The notes: generated by a model from the letters alone, not told the origin. A DNA stretch of 64,000 bases from CAMFLJ01 sp965279255 (GCA_965279255.1 OZ257146.1:2542001-2606000), one strand, 5' to 3'; numbered from the stretch's first letter, positions 30,409 to 40,891 are shown. Numbers and translations are program-made.

Positions 30409-31524
30409 TCAGGCGGAGGCGACCTCACCCTCGGCGAGGGCGAACATCTCGTACTCCTCGCCGGTGTCGGCCATGTGCTCGAACTCGATCACGCCCAGCT
30501 CGGTGAAGCGGTCGCGCAGCCAGCCGTCGCCGGCGTCGAGCAGGCCCAGCTTGCGGCAGTTGGGGACGATCTTGGCGAACAGCATCTGCTGGAAGAGCTT
30601 CTGGTCGGGCACCCGCTCGTTGACCACCTGGATGGCCTCCTTCACCGGCACGCCCATCCGCTCCCAGACCTCCTGCTGCATGAGGCGGTCGCGCATGCGC
30701 ACGGCGGCCTCGAAGGCGAACTCCTGGCGGTCGCGCAGCTCGGCGGTGGTGAGCTCGGCGTAGTACTCCTTCAGCGACAGCACGCCGAAGGCCACGTGGC
30801 GGGCCTCGTCGCTCATGACGTAGCGGAGCAACTGCTTGAGCAGCGGCTCGGTGGTCATCTGGTGCATGAACCCGAAGGCGGCGAGGGCGAGGCCCTCGAC
30901 CATGATCTGCATGCCCAGGTAGGTCATGTCCCACCGGCTATCGAGGACGATGTCGTCGAGCAGCATCTTGAGGTGGGCGTTCACGGGGTAGGCGCCGGAG
31001 AGCTTCTCGTTGAGGTACTTGGCGAAGACCTCGACGTGGCGGGCCTCGTCCATGACCTGGGTGGCGGCGTAGTACTTGGCGTCGATCCACGGCACGGTCT
31101 CGACGATCTTGGCCGTGCAGATCAGGGCGCCCTGCTCGCCGTGCATGAACTGGCTGAGCATCCAGTTCTGCGACTCCACACCGAAGCGGGTCCACTCGGC
31201 GTCGCTCCACTTGCCCATGAACGTGCCGCTGAAGTCGACGTCGCCCCGGCCGTTGGCGATGGCGTTGGCGGCCACCACGGCCTCCTGGTCGACCTCGATC
31301 GACCAGTCGAGGTCGGTCTCGCCGTTCCACTGGGAGGTCTTGGCCTTCTCGTAGAGCTTCTCGAGGGCCGGGCGGGCGCCCTTGGTGTAGTCCCACGTGA
31401 AGATGGCGTCCGCGTTGTCACGCACGGCGTGGATCGTGGCGCCCGCGTCGGTGTTGGTGACGGCGAGGATCTCGTCGAGGTCGTTGACGTGCTGACGGCC
31501 GATGATGTCTTCGGTGGACGACAT
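30409..31524 (-). CDS. Ferritin-like di-iron protein (R2/desaturase-like)
   Basis: 371 residues, mostly helical. Two DEARHV motifs (VMDEARHVEVF and VMSDEARHVAFG) give two ExxH pairs, with further Glu candidates in HGEQGALICT and VEGLALAAFGF, the four-helix-bundle di-iron pattern shared by ribonucleotide-reductase R2, acyl-ACP desaturases and N-oxygenases. The spacing does not let me choose among these. It is preceded on the same strand by a TetR gene 19 bp upstream that probably regulates it, as with lipid-desaturase-type genes in actinobacteria. Confidence 0.8.
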   Translation of the reverse strand: MSSTEDIIGRQHVNDLDEILAVTNTDAGATIHAVRDNADAIFTWDYTKGARPALEKLYEKAKTSQWNGETDLDWSIEVDQEAVVAANAIANGRGDVDFSGTFMGKWSDAEWTRFGVESQNWMLSQFMHGEQGALICTAKIVETVPWIDAKYYAATQVMDEARHVEVFAKYLNEKLSGAYPVNAHLKMLLDDIVLDSRWDMTYLGMQIMVEGLALAAFGFMHQMTTEPLLKQLLRYVMSDEARHVAFGVLSLKEYYAELTTAELRDRQEFAFEAAVRMRDRLMQQEVWERMGVPVKEAIQVVNERVPDQKLFQQMLFAKIVPNCRKLGLLDAGDGWLRDRFTELGVIEFEHMADTGEEYEMFALAEGEVASA

Positions 31525-31543
31525 GGGGCGGTGGCTCCTGGGG

Positions 31544-32230
31544 TCAGGCGGGAGACGCGGTGACGGTTCGGGGGGTGGCGAGCGGGGCGAGGCCGGGCAG
31601 CAGGAACTGCTCGACGACCCGCCGCACGGCGGGCAGGTCGGTGGTGTCGGTGGGAGAGCCGGGCGAGCGGAGGTGGACGAGCACGACCCGAGCCACCCAC
31701 TCCCCCGTGATCTCGGCCTCGTCGTCGGGGAGGAAGCGGCGGAAGTGCTCACGGCCCCAGAGCGCGGCCTGCGCGAGCAGGGGGCCGAGGCGGTCGAACG
31801 AGATGAACGGCAGCACCGCGCCGGGCTCCTCGGCCAGCAGACGCTGGAGGGCGGCGTGGCCGGCGAGGGTGGTGGAGGCGGCGTGCACCGCGGCGGCGAT
31901 CGAGGAGGTGAGGTCGTCCTCGGCGTCGGCCGCGGCACCAGCGGCCTCGAGCACGCTGGTGACCTGGAGCTCGGCGGCGGCCACCATGAGCCCGGCCCGG
32001 CCCCCGGGGAAGAGGCGGTAGATCGTGGCCCGGGCGCAGCCGGCGGCCTCGGCGATGTCGTCGATGCTGGTGGCCTTCAGGCCCTGACCGGCGACGCAGA
32101 CCGCGGTGGCGGCGAGGATGCGCAGGGCCATGTCATTGGACGGCACGGCATTGGACGGCACCGCGTTCGACGGCACGGCACCGGCCGGGGCCGGTGCGGG
32201 ATCGACGGCGGGGTCCTGGGTGACGCGCAT
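31544..32230 (-). CDS. TetR-family regulator with AVPSN repeat N-terminus
   Basis: 228 residues from ATG at 32230. The N-terminal 30 residues are Pro/Ala-rich and contain three copies of AVPSN from a 15-bp tandem repeat, then the HTH GLKATSIDDIAEAAGCARATIYRLFPGGRAGL. The C-terminal domain is ligand-binding type, unassigned. It lies directly upstream of the di-iron gene on the same strand. A perfect inverted repeat at 32232-32264 abuts the start codon, suggesting autorepression and a very short or absent leader. Confidence 0.85.
   Translation of the reverse strand: MRVTQDPAVDPAPAPAGAVPSNAVPSNAVPSNDMALRILAATAVCVAGQGLKATSIDDIAEAAGCARATIYRLFPGGRAGLMVAAAELQVTSVLEAAGAAADAEDDLTSSIAAAVHAASTTLAGHAALQRLLAEEPGAVLPFISFDRLGPLLAQAALWGREHFRRFLPDDEAEITGEWVARVVLVHLRSPGSPTDTTDLPAVRRVVEQFLLPGLAPLATPRTVTASPA
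32134..32178. repeat. 15-bp tandem repeat, three units, inside the TetR gene
   Basis: Units CATTGGACGGCACGG, CATTGGACGGCACCG and CGTTCGACGGCACGG, in phase with the reading frame and encoding AVPSN three times. In-frame units can expand or contract without breaking the gene. Confidence 0.85.
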
Positions 32231-32231
32231 C

Positions 32232-32264
32232 ACATGAGACAGTAGCGCCTCTTCTGTCTCATGT
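32232..32264. promoter_or_regulatory. Operator-like palindrome at the TetR start
   Basis: ACATGAGACAG and CTGTCTCATGT, a perfect 11-bp inverted repeat with an 11-nt spacer, in the divergent gap between the TetR gene (start 32230) and the ArsR gene (start 32333). It could control both directions. A TACTGT hexamer on the minus strand sits within it. Confidence 0.75.
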
Positions 32265-32332
32265 CCCGCTCACGGAGCGAGGGTCGGTCGGTCGAGGGTC
32301 GTACGATGGGAGGCGAACGAAGGAGCCACCCG

Positions 32333-32656
32333 GTGACCACGACCGAGTCGACCGACGAGCACCCGGCGCCCGACGACATGGAGCTGACCACCGTGCTCGC
32401 CGCCCTGAGCGATCCGATCCGCCTCGAGATCGTGCGCCAGCTCGCGACCGCAGGCGAAGAGCGCACCTGTGGGAGCTTCGGCCTGCCCATCGCCAAGTCG
32501 ACCGCCACCCACCACTTCCGTGTGCTGCGGGAGTCCGGGCTGGTCGCCTCTCGCGAGGAAGGCACCCGCAAGTTCAACCGGCTCCGGCGCGACGAGGTCG
32601 ACGGGCGGTTCCCCGGCCTGCTCGACTCGATCCTGGACAGCGCAGAAATCGCGTAA
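32333..32656 (+). CDS. ArsR-family winged-helix regulator
   Basis: 107 residues from GTG at 32333, which has AAGGAG 7 nt upstream (an ATG at 32306 is possible). HTH core: VLAALSDPIRLEIVRQLA, then KSTATHHFRVLRESGLVASREEGTRKFNRLRRDEV. No metal-binding CxC motif is seen in the alpha-3 helix, though one Cys precedes it, so the inducer is unclear; related proteins of this subgroup control MFS exporters. The MFS gene follows 41 bp later on the same strand and is the likely target. Confidence 0.88.
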   Translation: MTTTESTDEHPAPDDMELTTVLAALSDPIRLEIVRQLATAGEERTCGSFGLPIAKSTATHHFRVLRESGLVASREEGTRKFNRLRRDEVDGRFPGLLDSILDSAEIA

Positions 32657-32697
32657 TCCACGTTGGGGTCCGGCGCCGGTCGGCCTATGTTCGACGG

Positions 32698-34353
32698 ATG
32701 GCGAACATTGACACCGACACCGACCCGACGGGTGAGGCCGCCGGGCAACGGCCCGCCGCAGCGGCTGACCCCCGCCGGTGGTGGGCGCTGGCGGTGCTCT
32801 GCCTGAGCCTCGTGCTCATCACCCTCGACAACACCGTTCTCAACGTGGCGCTGCCCACGCTGGCCAAGGAGCTCGACGCCACCACCTCGCAGCTCCAGTG
32901 GATCGTCGACAGCTACCAGCTGGTGTTCGCCGGCCTGCTCTTCACCGCAGGGTCGCTCGCCGACCGCTACGGCCGCAAGGGGATGCTGAGCCTCGGCCTC
33001 GTGGTGTTCGGGGTCGGCACGACCGCAGCCGCGCTGTCCACCTCGGCCGACGCCCTGATCCTCACCCGTGCGTTCATGGGCATCGGCGGCGCCATGATCA
33101 TGCCCGCCACCCTCAGCATCCTCGGCACGGTGTTCCCCGATGCCCGGGAGCGCACCCGGGCCATCGCCATCTGGGCCGCCATGGCCGCGGTGGGCATCGC
33201 CCTCGGCCCCGTCCTCGGCGGCGTGCTCCTCGCCCACTTCAGCTGGGGCTCGATCTTCTGGGTGAACGTGCCCGTGGTGATCGTCGCCCTCGTCGCCGGG
33301 GCCGTCATCCTCCCGACCTCGAAGGACCCCTCCCCCGGCCGGGTCGACATCCTGGGCTCGCTCCTGTCGATCGTCGCCCTCGTCGCCCTGGTGTTCGCCG
33401 TCATCGAGGCGCCCGACAAGGGATGGACCAGCTCGATCGTGATCGTCTCGTTCCTCGTCGGCTTCGGCGCCCTGCTGGCGTTCGTGGCCTGGGAGTCGCA
33501 CTGCGACCACCCGATGCTCGACATGAAGCTGTTCAGGAACCGAGGGTTCAGCATCGGCTCGCTCACCCTGATGCTCTCGTACTTCGGAGCTCTCGGCACC
33601 TACTTCCTGTACACCCAGCAGCTGCAGTTCGTCCTCGGCTACAGCGCCCTGCGGGCCGGCGTGTACTCCATCCCCTTCGCCATCGCCCTGGTGGCGTTCT
33701 CGCTCCAGACCCCGAAGCTGATCCACCGCTTCGGCACGGCGCGGGTGGCCGGCACGGGGATGGCCGTCATGGCCCTGGGCATCGGGTTGAGAGCCCTGTC
33801 GACGCCGACGTCGGGGTTCCCGATCCTGCTGGTCTCGCTCGTCATCACCGGCATCGGGGTGGGGCTCGTCGTCGCTCCGTCGACCGGCGCCATCATGGGC
33901 TCGCTCTCCCCCGACCAGGCCGGCGTGGGCTCGGCGATGAACGACGCCGCCCGCCAGATCGGGGCAGCGGCCGGCGTGGCCGTGCTCGGCAGCATCTGGT
34001 CGACGGTCTACCGCTCGAGCATGGGCTCGGCCTCGCTGCCAGCCGACGTGCCCGCCGCCGCGATCGAGCAGACCCGCGAGTCGGTCGGATCGGCGCTGCA
34101 CGCCGCGTCGACGCTCCCCTCCAGCCAGGCGTCGGAGCTCCTCGACGCCGCCCACGCCGCCTTCGTCCACGGCGCCAACGCGGCCGTGCTGGTGGGGGCG
34201 GGCGTGGTCGTGGTCGCCTCGGTGCTGGCGTTCCGGCTGCTCCCCAAGGGCAACGCCACAGCCACCTCGCAGTCGGGCTCCGACCTGGCCCAGGCCGAGG
34301 CCGCCCTCATCGACTCCGTGCCGGGGGTCGAGGGCCCCGAGGGCCTGCACTGA
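32698..34353 (+). CDS. MFS drug exporter, DHA2 (14-TMS) family
   Basis: 551 residues with 14 predicted helices. Family motifs: LDNTVLNVALPTLAKEL in helix 1, the loop 2-3 motif GSLADRYGRKGML, RAFMGIGGAMIMPATLSIL, and motif C in helix 5 (GIALGPVLGGVLL). DHA2 members export drugs or dyes by proton antiport; the substrate is unknown. It is probably co-transcribed with the ArsR regulator. Confidence 0.92.
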   Translation: MANIDTDTDPTGEAAGQRPAAAADPRRWWALAVLCLSLVLITLDNTVLNVALPTLAKELDATTSQLQWIVDSYQLVFAGLLFTAGSLADRYGRKGMLSLGLVVFGVGTTAAALSTSADALILTRAFMGIGGAMIMPATLSILGTVFPDARERTRAIAIWAAMAAVGIALGPVLGGVLLAHFSWGSIFWVNVPVVIVALVAGAVILPTSKDPSPGRVDILGSLLSIVALVALVFAVIEAPDKGWTSSIVIVSFLVGFGALLAFVAWESHCDHPMLDMKLFRNRGFSIGSLTLMLSYFGALGTYFLYTQQLQFVLGYSALRAGVYSIPFAIALVAFSLQTPKLIHRFGTARVAGTGMAVMALGIGLRALSTPTSGFPILLVSLVITGIGVGLVVAPSTGAIMGSLSPDQAGVGSAMNDAARQIGAAAGVAVLGSIWSTVYRSSMGSASLPADVPAAAIEQTRESVGSALHAASTLPSSQASELLDAAHAAFVHGANAAVLVGAGVVVVASVLAFRLLPKGNATATSQSGSDLAQAEAALIDSVPGVEGPEGLH

Positions 34354-34425
34354 CCGCGGTCGTCCCGAGGGCCGGAGGGGCGTGCGTGACCTGAACGACC
34401 TGACGGGCCGACGGCCCGACCCGCG

Positions 34426-35013
34426 TCAGGCGGCGGTGGTGATGCCGGCCATGAACTGGGTGCGCACGAGGCGGTCGACCTCGGCGGGGTCGTCGAGGTC
34501 CCAGCGGCCGGGGGCGCCGAGGTAGGACAGGTAGAGGCGCCCGAGGTGGTCGGCGGCCTCGGACCGGTCGAGGTCGGTGCGCACCCGGCCCGCGGCCTGC
34601 TCGGCCGCCAGCTGGTCGGCCAGGTAGGCGATGATCAGCTCGAGCACGAGGTCGGTGGCCACCGACAGCTCGGTCAGCACGGCCTCGGGCTCGGTGCGCA
34701 GCAGCCGGTGGAGCAGGGCGTGGTCGTCGAGGGCCCGATGGCCCGACGAGAGGGCCAGGCGCAGCCGGGCGGCGAGGTCAGGCTCGTCGGCGACGGTCTG
34801 CTCGACCCGGGCGAAGAAGCGGGCGACCTCCCACGTGGCCGTCTCGGTCACCAGCTGCTCACGCCCTCCCGGGAAGTGCCGGTAGATCGTGGCCCGGGAC
34901 ACCGAGGCGGCCCGGGCGACGTCCTCCACGCTGGTGGCGGCCAGGCCCTCCCGCTCGATGCAGGACAGCGCCGCCTCGAGCACTCGCTCGCGGGTGTCGG
35001 CCGGCGTGCTCAC
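34426..35013 (-). CDS. TetR-family regulator
   Basis: 195 residues. The HTH GLAATSVEDVARAASVSRATIYRHFPGGREQLV is clear and is similar in wording to that of the TetR at 31544 (IYRxFPGGR), suggesting the two are paralogues of one subfamily. Its GTG start overlaps the SURF1 stop as GTGA, an unusual partner for a regulator. Convergent with the MFS gene. Confidence 0.88.
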   Translation of the reverse strand: MSTPADTRERVLEAALSCIEREGLAATSVEDVARAASVSRATIYRHFPGGREQLVTETATWEVARFFARVEQTVADEPDLAARLRLALSSGHRALDDHALLHRLLRTEPEAVLTELSVATDLVLELIIAYLADQLAAEQAAGRVRTDLDRSEAADHLGRLYLSYLGAPGRWDLDDPAEVDRLVRTQFMAGITTAA

Positions 35014-35882
35014 GACGACGGAGGGACCGTCACCGGCGGCTGGCCGCCGTCACCTTCGGGAGGATCGGCCGGGTCGGACAGCTCGACGACGTCGCTGCTC
35101 GAACCCGGGTCGTCGGCGAGGCGGCGGCGGGCGACCCGGCGCAGGAGCAGCGGGTACACGATGCAGGTCAGCAGGGCGAAGATGAACCACTGGCCTGCGT
35201 AGTTCAGGTGGGGCCCCTCGGAGAGCTCCGGCTCCGGGAGGGGCTCGGGCAGCGGGCCCGCCTGGGCGGGATCCTGGGCCTGGAGGTTCACGTAGATCGG
35301 CAGCAGCTGCTCGTCGACCTGCTGCTGGAGCCGGGGCACGTCGACCCGCGCCAGCGACCGCAGCACGCCCTCGGCGGCGTCGCTCGGGCCGGTGATGAGG
35401 CCGCTCGTCGGCCGCACCTGCGGCACCTGGAGCATCCCGAGCACCGACACGGTGCCGGTGGGCGGATCGAAGTCGGTCCACGGCCCCTCGACCGTGTAGT
35501 TGATGGGCACCCAGCCACGGTTGATCACCACGGCCGTGCCGTCGGCCTGCACCAGCGGGGTGAGCACCCAGAACCCGGGGGCGCCGCCGTTGGTGCGGTT
35601 CTGCACCAGCACCTGCTGGTCGACGGCGTAGGTGCCGGTGACCTGCACCGTGCGGTAGACGACGGCGTCGACCTGCTCGGCGGTGCTGGCGGCGCCGTCG
35701 GGCAGAAGGGTGGTGACGAGCTCGGGCGGGAGGGCCTCGGCCGCCGCCACCTCGGCGTTGTAGCTCTTGCGCTCGTCGAGGCGGCGCAGCTGCCACAGCC
35801 CGAGGCTCACGAAGGCGATGACGCAGGCCAGCACGAAGATGTGCGACAGGATCCATCCAGGCTTCAGCAGGAACCGGTACAC
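35010..35882 (-). CDS. SURF1-family protein
   Basis: 290 residues. SURF1 assists cytochrome c oxidase assembly. Topology fits: an N-terminal helix (HIFVLACVIAFVSLGLWQLRRLDERK, the family's GxWQ-RR motif), a large extracytoplasmic domain, and a C-terminal helix after LNYAGQWFIFALLTCIVYPLLL. The motif INRGWVP is conserved. The cytoplasmic tail is rich in Asp, Ser and Pro. Cytochrome oxidase genes are not in the window. Confidence 0.9.
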   Translation of the reverse strand: MYRFLLKPGWILSHIFVLACVIAFVSLGLWQLRRLDERKSYNAEVAAAEALPPELVTTLLPDGAASTAEQVDAVVYRTVQVTGTYAVDQQVLVQNRTNGGAPGFWVLTPLVQADGTAVVINRGWVPINYTVEGPWTDFDPPTGTVSVLGMLQVPQVRPTSGLITGPSDAAEGVLRSLARVDVPRLQQQVDEQLLPIYVNLQAQDPAQAGPLPEPLPEPELSEGPHLNYAGQWFIFALLTCIVYPLLLRRVARRRLADDPGSSSDVVELSDPADPPEGDGGQPPVTVPPSS

Positions 35883-35954
35883 GGCGCTCAGGCTACGCAG
35901 CCCCGGCCCCGCCTCCGAATCGCCCCCCGAGATCCTCCGAGCTGGAGGGCAGGG

Positions 35955-37583
<1,629 letters not shown>

Positions 37584-37660
37584 CGGGACCCCCCGGCTCG
37601 ATGATCGGACCGCCCCGCTGCCGGGGCGGCGTCGTGGGCCTGCAGCGTAGTGAGAGGATC

Positions 37661-38530
37661 TTGCCTCTGGAGGACCGAGCCGCTTCCCCTGCCGCACACG
37701 AGCGCGAGCCCCGTCGTGGGCCCCTCGCGCTCCTCATCGCGCCGATCGTCGCCATGATCGCCTGCGGCTACGTGGCCGACGCCCTCTGGCCGACCCTGGT
37801 GGAGTCCCATCCCCTGTGGCTGCTCGGCCTGTCGGCCCGCAATCGCTACGCCGTGCTCGTGGTCAACCGGGTCGACCTCTGGGCGTACTACCTCTGGGGC
37901 ACCCTGCGGCTGCTGCTGCCCGACCCGTTCTTCTTCGCCCTGGGCTGGTTCTACGGCCCGGCGGCGCTGCGCTGGATGGAGCGGCGCACGCCCACGGTCG
38001 GCACGATGATGCGCCGGCTCGAGGGGTGGTTCGGCAAGTGGGGCCACCCGCTCGTGGTGATCATGCCCAACAACTACGTGTGCCTGATCGCCGGCGCCTC
38101 GGGCATGTCGCCGGTGCTGTTCGCCTTCCTCAACGTCACCGGCACCGTCGGGCGCCTGGTGCTGCTGCAGATCGTCGGCGACGTCTTCTCCGGGCCCATC
38201 GACTGGTTCCTCGACCTCGTCGCGACCTACCGCATCCCGCTGCTGGTCATCAGCGTGGTGGTCGTGGCGCTGATGGCCGGCGGCGAGCTGCGCCGGGGCC
38301 GCAAGGAGATCGAGGGCCTCCAGGAGCTCGAGCACTCGGTCGACCCCGACGCTCCCCCGGTGCCCAACCACCCGTACGACCCCGACCAGCGTGCGGAGCC
38401 GGCCGACGCGGACGCGGACGGGGCCGGGGACGCCTCGCCGTCGGCGGCGAAGTGGTGGGACGACCCCGACACCGTGCTCGACTCGAACCCCGTCGAGCCC
38501 GAGCCCACGACGGCGGAGGACGAACGATGA
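37661..38530 (+). CDS. Polytopic membrane protein, possibly DedA/SNARE-associated type
   Basis: About 289 residues. Four or five hydrophobic segments (LALLIAPIVAMIACGYVA, PFFFALGWFYGPAAL, PLVVIMPNNYVCLIAGASGM, LVISVVVVALMAGG) with a conserved-looking PNNYVCLIAGASGM, suggestive of DedA-type transport proteins, then a long acidic cytoplasmic tail rich in Asp, Pro and Glu. The start is doubtful: TTG at 37661 follows GAGAGG closely; GTG at 37634 is the alternative. The stop overlaps the SDR gene as ATGA. Confidence 0.65.
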   Translation: MPLEDRAASPAAHEREPRRGPLALLIAPIVAMIACGYVADALWPTLVESHPLWLLGLSARNRYAVLVVNRVDLWAYYLWGTLRLLLPDPFFFALGWFYGPAALRWMERRTPTVGTMMRRLEGWFGKWGHPLVVIMPNNYVCLIAGASGMSPVLFAFLNVTGTVGRLVLLQIVGDVFSGPIDWFLDLVATYRIPLLVISVVVVALMAGGELRRGRKEIEGLQELEHSVDPDAPPVPNHPYDPDQRAEPADADADGAGDASPSAAKWWDDPDTVLDSNPVEPEPTTAEDER

Positions 38531-39291
38531 GCGAGCGGACCACATCCGGGCCGGACCGCGGCACCGCGGTGGTGAGCGGGGCGTCGTCTGGCATCGGTGC
38601 GGCCACGGCCGTGCGCCTCGCCCGCGAGGGGTTCTCGGTCGTGCTCGGGGCGCGCCGCCTCGACCGGGTCGCCCAGGTGGCCTCGGCCTGTGGGCCCTCG
38701 GCCCGGGCGCTCCCCCTCGACGTCACCGACCCCGCCTCGGTCGAGGCGTTCTGCGCCGAGGTCGGCGAGTGCCAGGTGCTCGTCAACAACGCCGGCGGCG
38801 CACTGGGGCTCGACCCCATCGCCAACGCCTCCGACGACGACTGGCAACGGATGTACGACACCAACGTCATGGGCACCATGCGCATGACCCGGGCACTGCT
38901 CCCCGCCCTGATCGCCAGCGGCGACGGCCACGTCGTGGTGATCGGCTCGATCGCCAGCCACGAGCCCTACCCCGGCGGGGGCGGCTACAACGCCGCCAAG
39001 TACGCGGCCAAGGCCTTCACCGGCGTGCTGCGCAAGGAGATCCTCGGCCAGCCGGTTCGGGTCACCGAGATCGACCCCGGCATGGTCGAGACCGAGTTCA
39101 GCCTGGTGCGCTTCGACGGCGACGCCGACCGCGCCGCCAAGGTCTACGAGGGCGTCACCCCGTTGACCGCCGACGACATCGCCGACTGCGTGGCCTTCGC
39201 CGTCACCCGCCCGAGCCACGTGAACATCGACTCGATGATCGTGCTCGCCCGCGACCAGGCCGGTGCCCGCGAGGTCCACCGCCACACCTGA
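38527..39291 (+). CDS. Short-chain dehydrogenase/reductase (YdfG-like)
   Basis: 254 residues. Rossmann motif SGASSGIGAA, NNAGGAL, catalytic Ser in GSIASHEP and YNAAK (Tyr/Lys pair), then IDPGMVETEF. The sequence style matches the 3-hydroxy acid/serine dehydrogenase group. GGAGG lies 7 nt before the ATG, which overlaps the stop of the membrane protein gene. The substrate is unknown. Confidence 0.9.
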   Translation: MSERTTSGPDRGTAVVSGASSGIGAATAVRLAREGFSVVLGARRLDRVAQVASACGPSARALPLDVTDPASVEAFCAEVGECQVLVNNAGGALGLDPIANASDDDWQRMYDTNVMGTMRMTRALLPALIASGDGHVVVIGSIASHEPYPGGGGYNAAKYAAKAFTGVLRKEILGQPVRVTEIDPGMVETEFSLVRFDGDADRAAKVYEGVTPLTADDIADCVAFAVTRPSHVNIDSMIVLARDQAGAREVHRHT

Positions 39292-39297
39292 CCCTCG

Positions 39298-39414
39298 CCC
39301 GGACCTGGCTCGACCGGCGCCCCTCGCAGGGCGCCAGGTGAGCCAGCTCGGCCACACCATCCCGGACCTGGCTCGACCGGCGCCCCTCGCGGGGCGCCAG
39401 GTGAGCCAGCTCGG
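39298..39414. repeat. Tandem pair of long hairpins (convergent gap)
   Basis: Two 54-nt units (39298-39351 and 39361-39414) identical except at one base. Each folds into CTGGCTC / GAGCCAG, ACC / GGT and GGCGCCC / GGGCGCC with a 5-nt loop, about 17 pairs. They lie between the convergent SDR and anti-sigma genes, so a bidirectional terminator is the simplest role. GGCTCGACCGGCGCCCCTC recurs with one change at 41490-41508. Confidence 0.85.
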
Positions 39415-39424
39415 GGGGTGAGCG

Positions 39425-40150
39425 TCAGGCGAGCTGGGCGGTGGCGAGGGTGGTGGAGCCGGGGCCGACGAGCAGGACCTCGTCGACCGACCCGAGCGCG
39501 GGGTCGAGGGCGACGGTCCAGCTGGCCGACCCGCCGGAGGTCGTGGTCCACGACCCCACCCGCACCATCTCACCCGAGGCGGAGCGCACGACGCAGTCGT
39601 AGGGCACGCCGGGGGCCACGGTGTCGACGACCATGAACAACGTGCCCGTGGTGTCGTCGACCACCACCGACCCGGCGGAGGCACCGTCGGCGGTCACCAG
39701 CGCGGCCGAGCGGGCGGTCGGCGAGGCGGTCACCGGCGGGCCGGCGACCGGCGGATCGGACGAGAAGGCCCCGCCAAAGAGCACCCCGAGCGCGGTGACC
39801 AGCAGGGCGGCCATCACCCCCACCACCGCCAGCGTGAACCAACGCCGCGAGCGGTTGTGGGGAGCGCCACCCCCTACGGCGACCGCGGGCTCGGTCGGCG
39901 TGGCCACGGTGGCGGCCACGACCCGGTCGGCGAACCCGGCCGGCACCTCGGCCTCGGGGGCGAGCGCCAGCAGCTCGCCCACCGTCGCCTCCGTCCGGTC
40001 GAGCTCGGTGCGGCACGAGGAGCAGCCGTCGACGTGGGCCATGAGGCGCGCCCGCTCGGCCGGTTCGAGCGCGTCGAGCGCCAGGAGCTCGACGGAGTCG
40101 CGGACCTCGTCGCAGTCGGGAGCGCCCACGGGGACGATGTCGTCAGCCAC
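39425..40150 (-). CDS. Anti-sigma factor (zinc-finger/RskA type)
   Basis: 241 residues, starting with GTG inside the end of the sigma gene (GGGAGG 6 nt upstream). The N-terminal zf-HC2 motif HVDGCSSCRTEL follows an upstream His/Cys candidate; one membrane helix (WFTLAVVGVMAALLVTALGVLF) separates it from an extracytoplasmic RskA-like domain (LVTADGASAGSVVVDD through VGPGSTTLATAQL). It holds the co-transcribed ECF sigma factor at the membrane until a signal releases it. The signal is unknown. Confidence 0.9.
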   Translation of the reverse strand: MADDIVPVGAPDCDEVRDSVELLALDALEPAERARLMAHVDGCSSCRTELDRTEATVGELLALAPEAEVPAGFADRVVAATVATPTEPAVAVGGGAPHNRSRRWFTLAVVGVMAALLVTALGVLFGGAFSSDPPVAGPPVTASPTARSAALVTADGASAGSVVVDDTTGTLFMVVDTVAPGVPYDCVVRSASGEMVRVGSWTTTSGGSASWTVALDPALGSVDEVLLVGPGSTTLATAQLA

Positions 40151-40715
40151 GGTCGACCTCCCCCGCCAGCGCCGTCCGCAGGCGGCGCATCCCGAGGCGG
40201 ATCCGGGTCTTGGCCGTGCCCAGAGGGACGCCCTCGACCTCGGCCACCTCCGACGCCGAGTAGCCCCCGAGCGCGGCGAGCACGACCGCCCGGCGTTGGG
40301 CCTCGGGCAGGTCGGCCAGAGCGGCCGCCACCGTCGAGCGCTCGGCCGCGGCCAGTCCGGCCCGTTCGGTGTCGGCCCCGGTCGGCGCCACCATCGCCCC
40401 GATGACGTCGGGGGCCAGCGGGCTGGGTCGGTGGCGGCGGAGCTCGTCGATGGCCAGCCGGCGGGTGATGACCAGCAGCCAGGTGCGGGCCGACGCCTTC
40501 GACGCGTCGAACGAGGCGGCGTGGCGCCAGACCTGCTCGAAGGCGCGCTGGGCGATGTCCTCGGCGAGGGTGCGGTCACGGCACACCGACGTGGCCACGC
40601 CGATCACCGCGGAGGCGTGGCGGTCGACGAACACCCGACAGGCGGCGCCGTCGCCGAGGGCCACGGCCACCAGGAGCGCGGCGTCGGAGGGCTCGACGTC
40701 GCCGACGAGCCGCAT
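40143..40715 (-). CDS. ECF-family RNA polymerase sigma factor
   Basis: 190 residues from ATG at 40715 (a GTG further upstream is possible). Region 2: CRVFVDRHASAVIGVATSVCRDRTLAEDIAQRAFEQVWRHAASFD, TWLLVITRRLAIDELRRHR; region 4: LPEAQRRAVVLAALGGYSASEVAEVEGVPLGTAKTRIRLGMRRLR. Partnered with the anti-sigma gene through an 8-nt overlap. The pairing with an RskA-type anti-sigma resembles mycobacterial SigK/RskA, but orthology is not claimed. Confidence 0.92.
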   Translation of the reverse strand: MRLVGDVEPSDAALLVAVALGDGAACRVFVDRHASAVIGVATSVCRDRTLAEDIAQRAFEQVWRHAASFDASKASARTWLLVITRRLAIDELRRHRPSPLAPDVIGAMVAPTGADTERAGLAAAERSTVAAALADLPEAQRRAVVLAALGGYSASEVAEVEGVPLGTAKTRIRLGMRRLRTALAGEVDRG

Positions 40716-40775
40716 CGAGCGGGAGCTCCGGGGCACGGTGGTCACCACGGATGACCCTACGTCGGCGACCGACGA

Positions 40776-40794
40776 TCGGATCTCGAAAATCCGA
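40776..40794. promoter_or_regulatory. Inverted repeat in the sigma/lipoprotein divergent gap
   Basis: TCGGAT-CTCGAAA-ATCCGA lies midway between the divergent sigma factor and lipoprotein genes. It may form part of ECF-type promoter elements in both directions (AAAATCCG is visible), but no -10 element could be fixed. Confidence 0.35.
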
Positions 40795-40891
40795 CCGTGC
40801 CGGGTGTGCGTAGTGCAGCCTGTGGGCGTCCGCCGGTGACTCGCACTGACCACACCCCACCGCCCCGCACCGACCGAACCAGGAGCCCTGC

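Noticed and set aside
30409..31524. Ribonucleotide reductase beta subunit (nrdB/nrdF)
   Set aside because: Two DEARHV motifs fit the wider ferritin-like fold, but no radical-Tyr context or nrdA/nrdE partner is seen, so only the superfamily is called.
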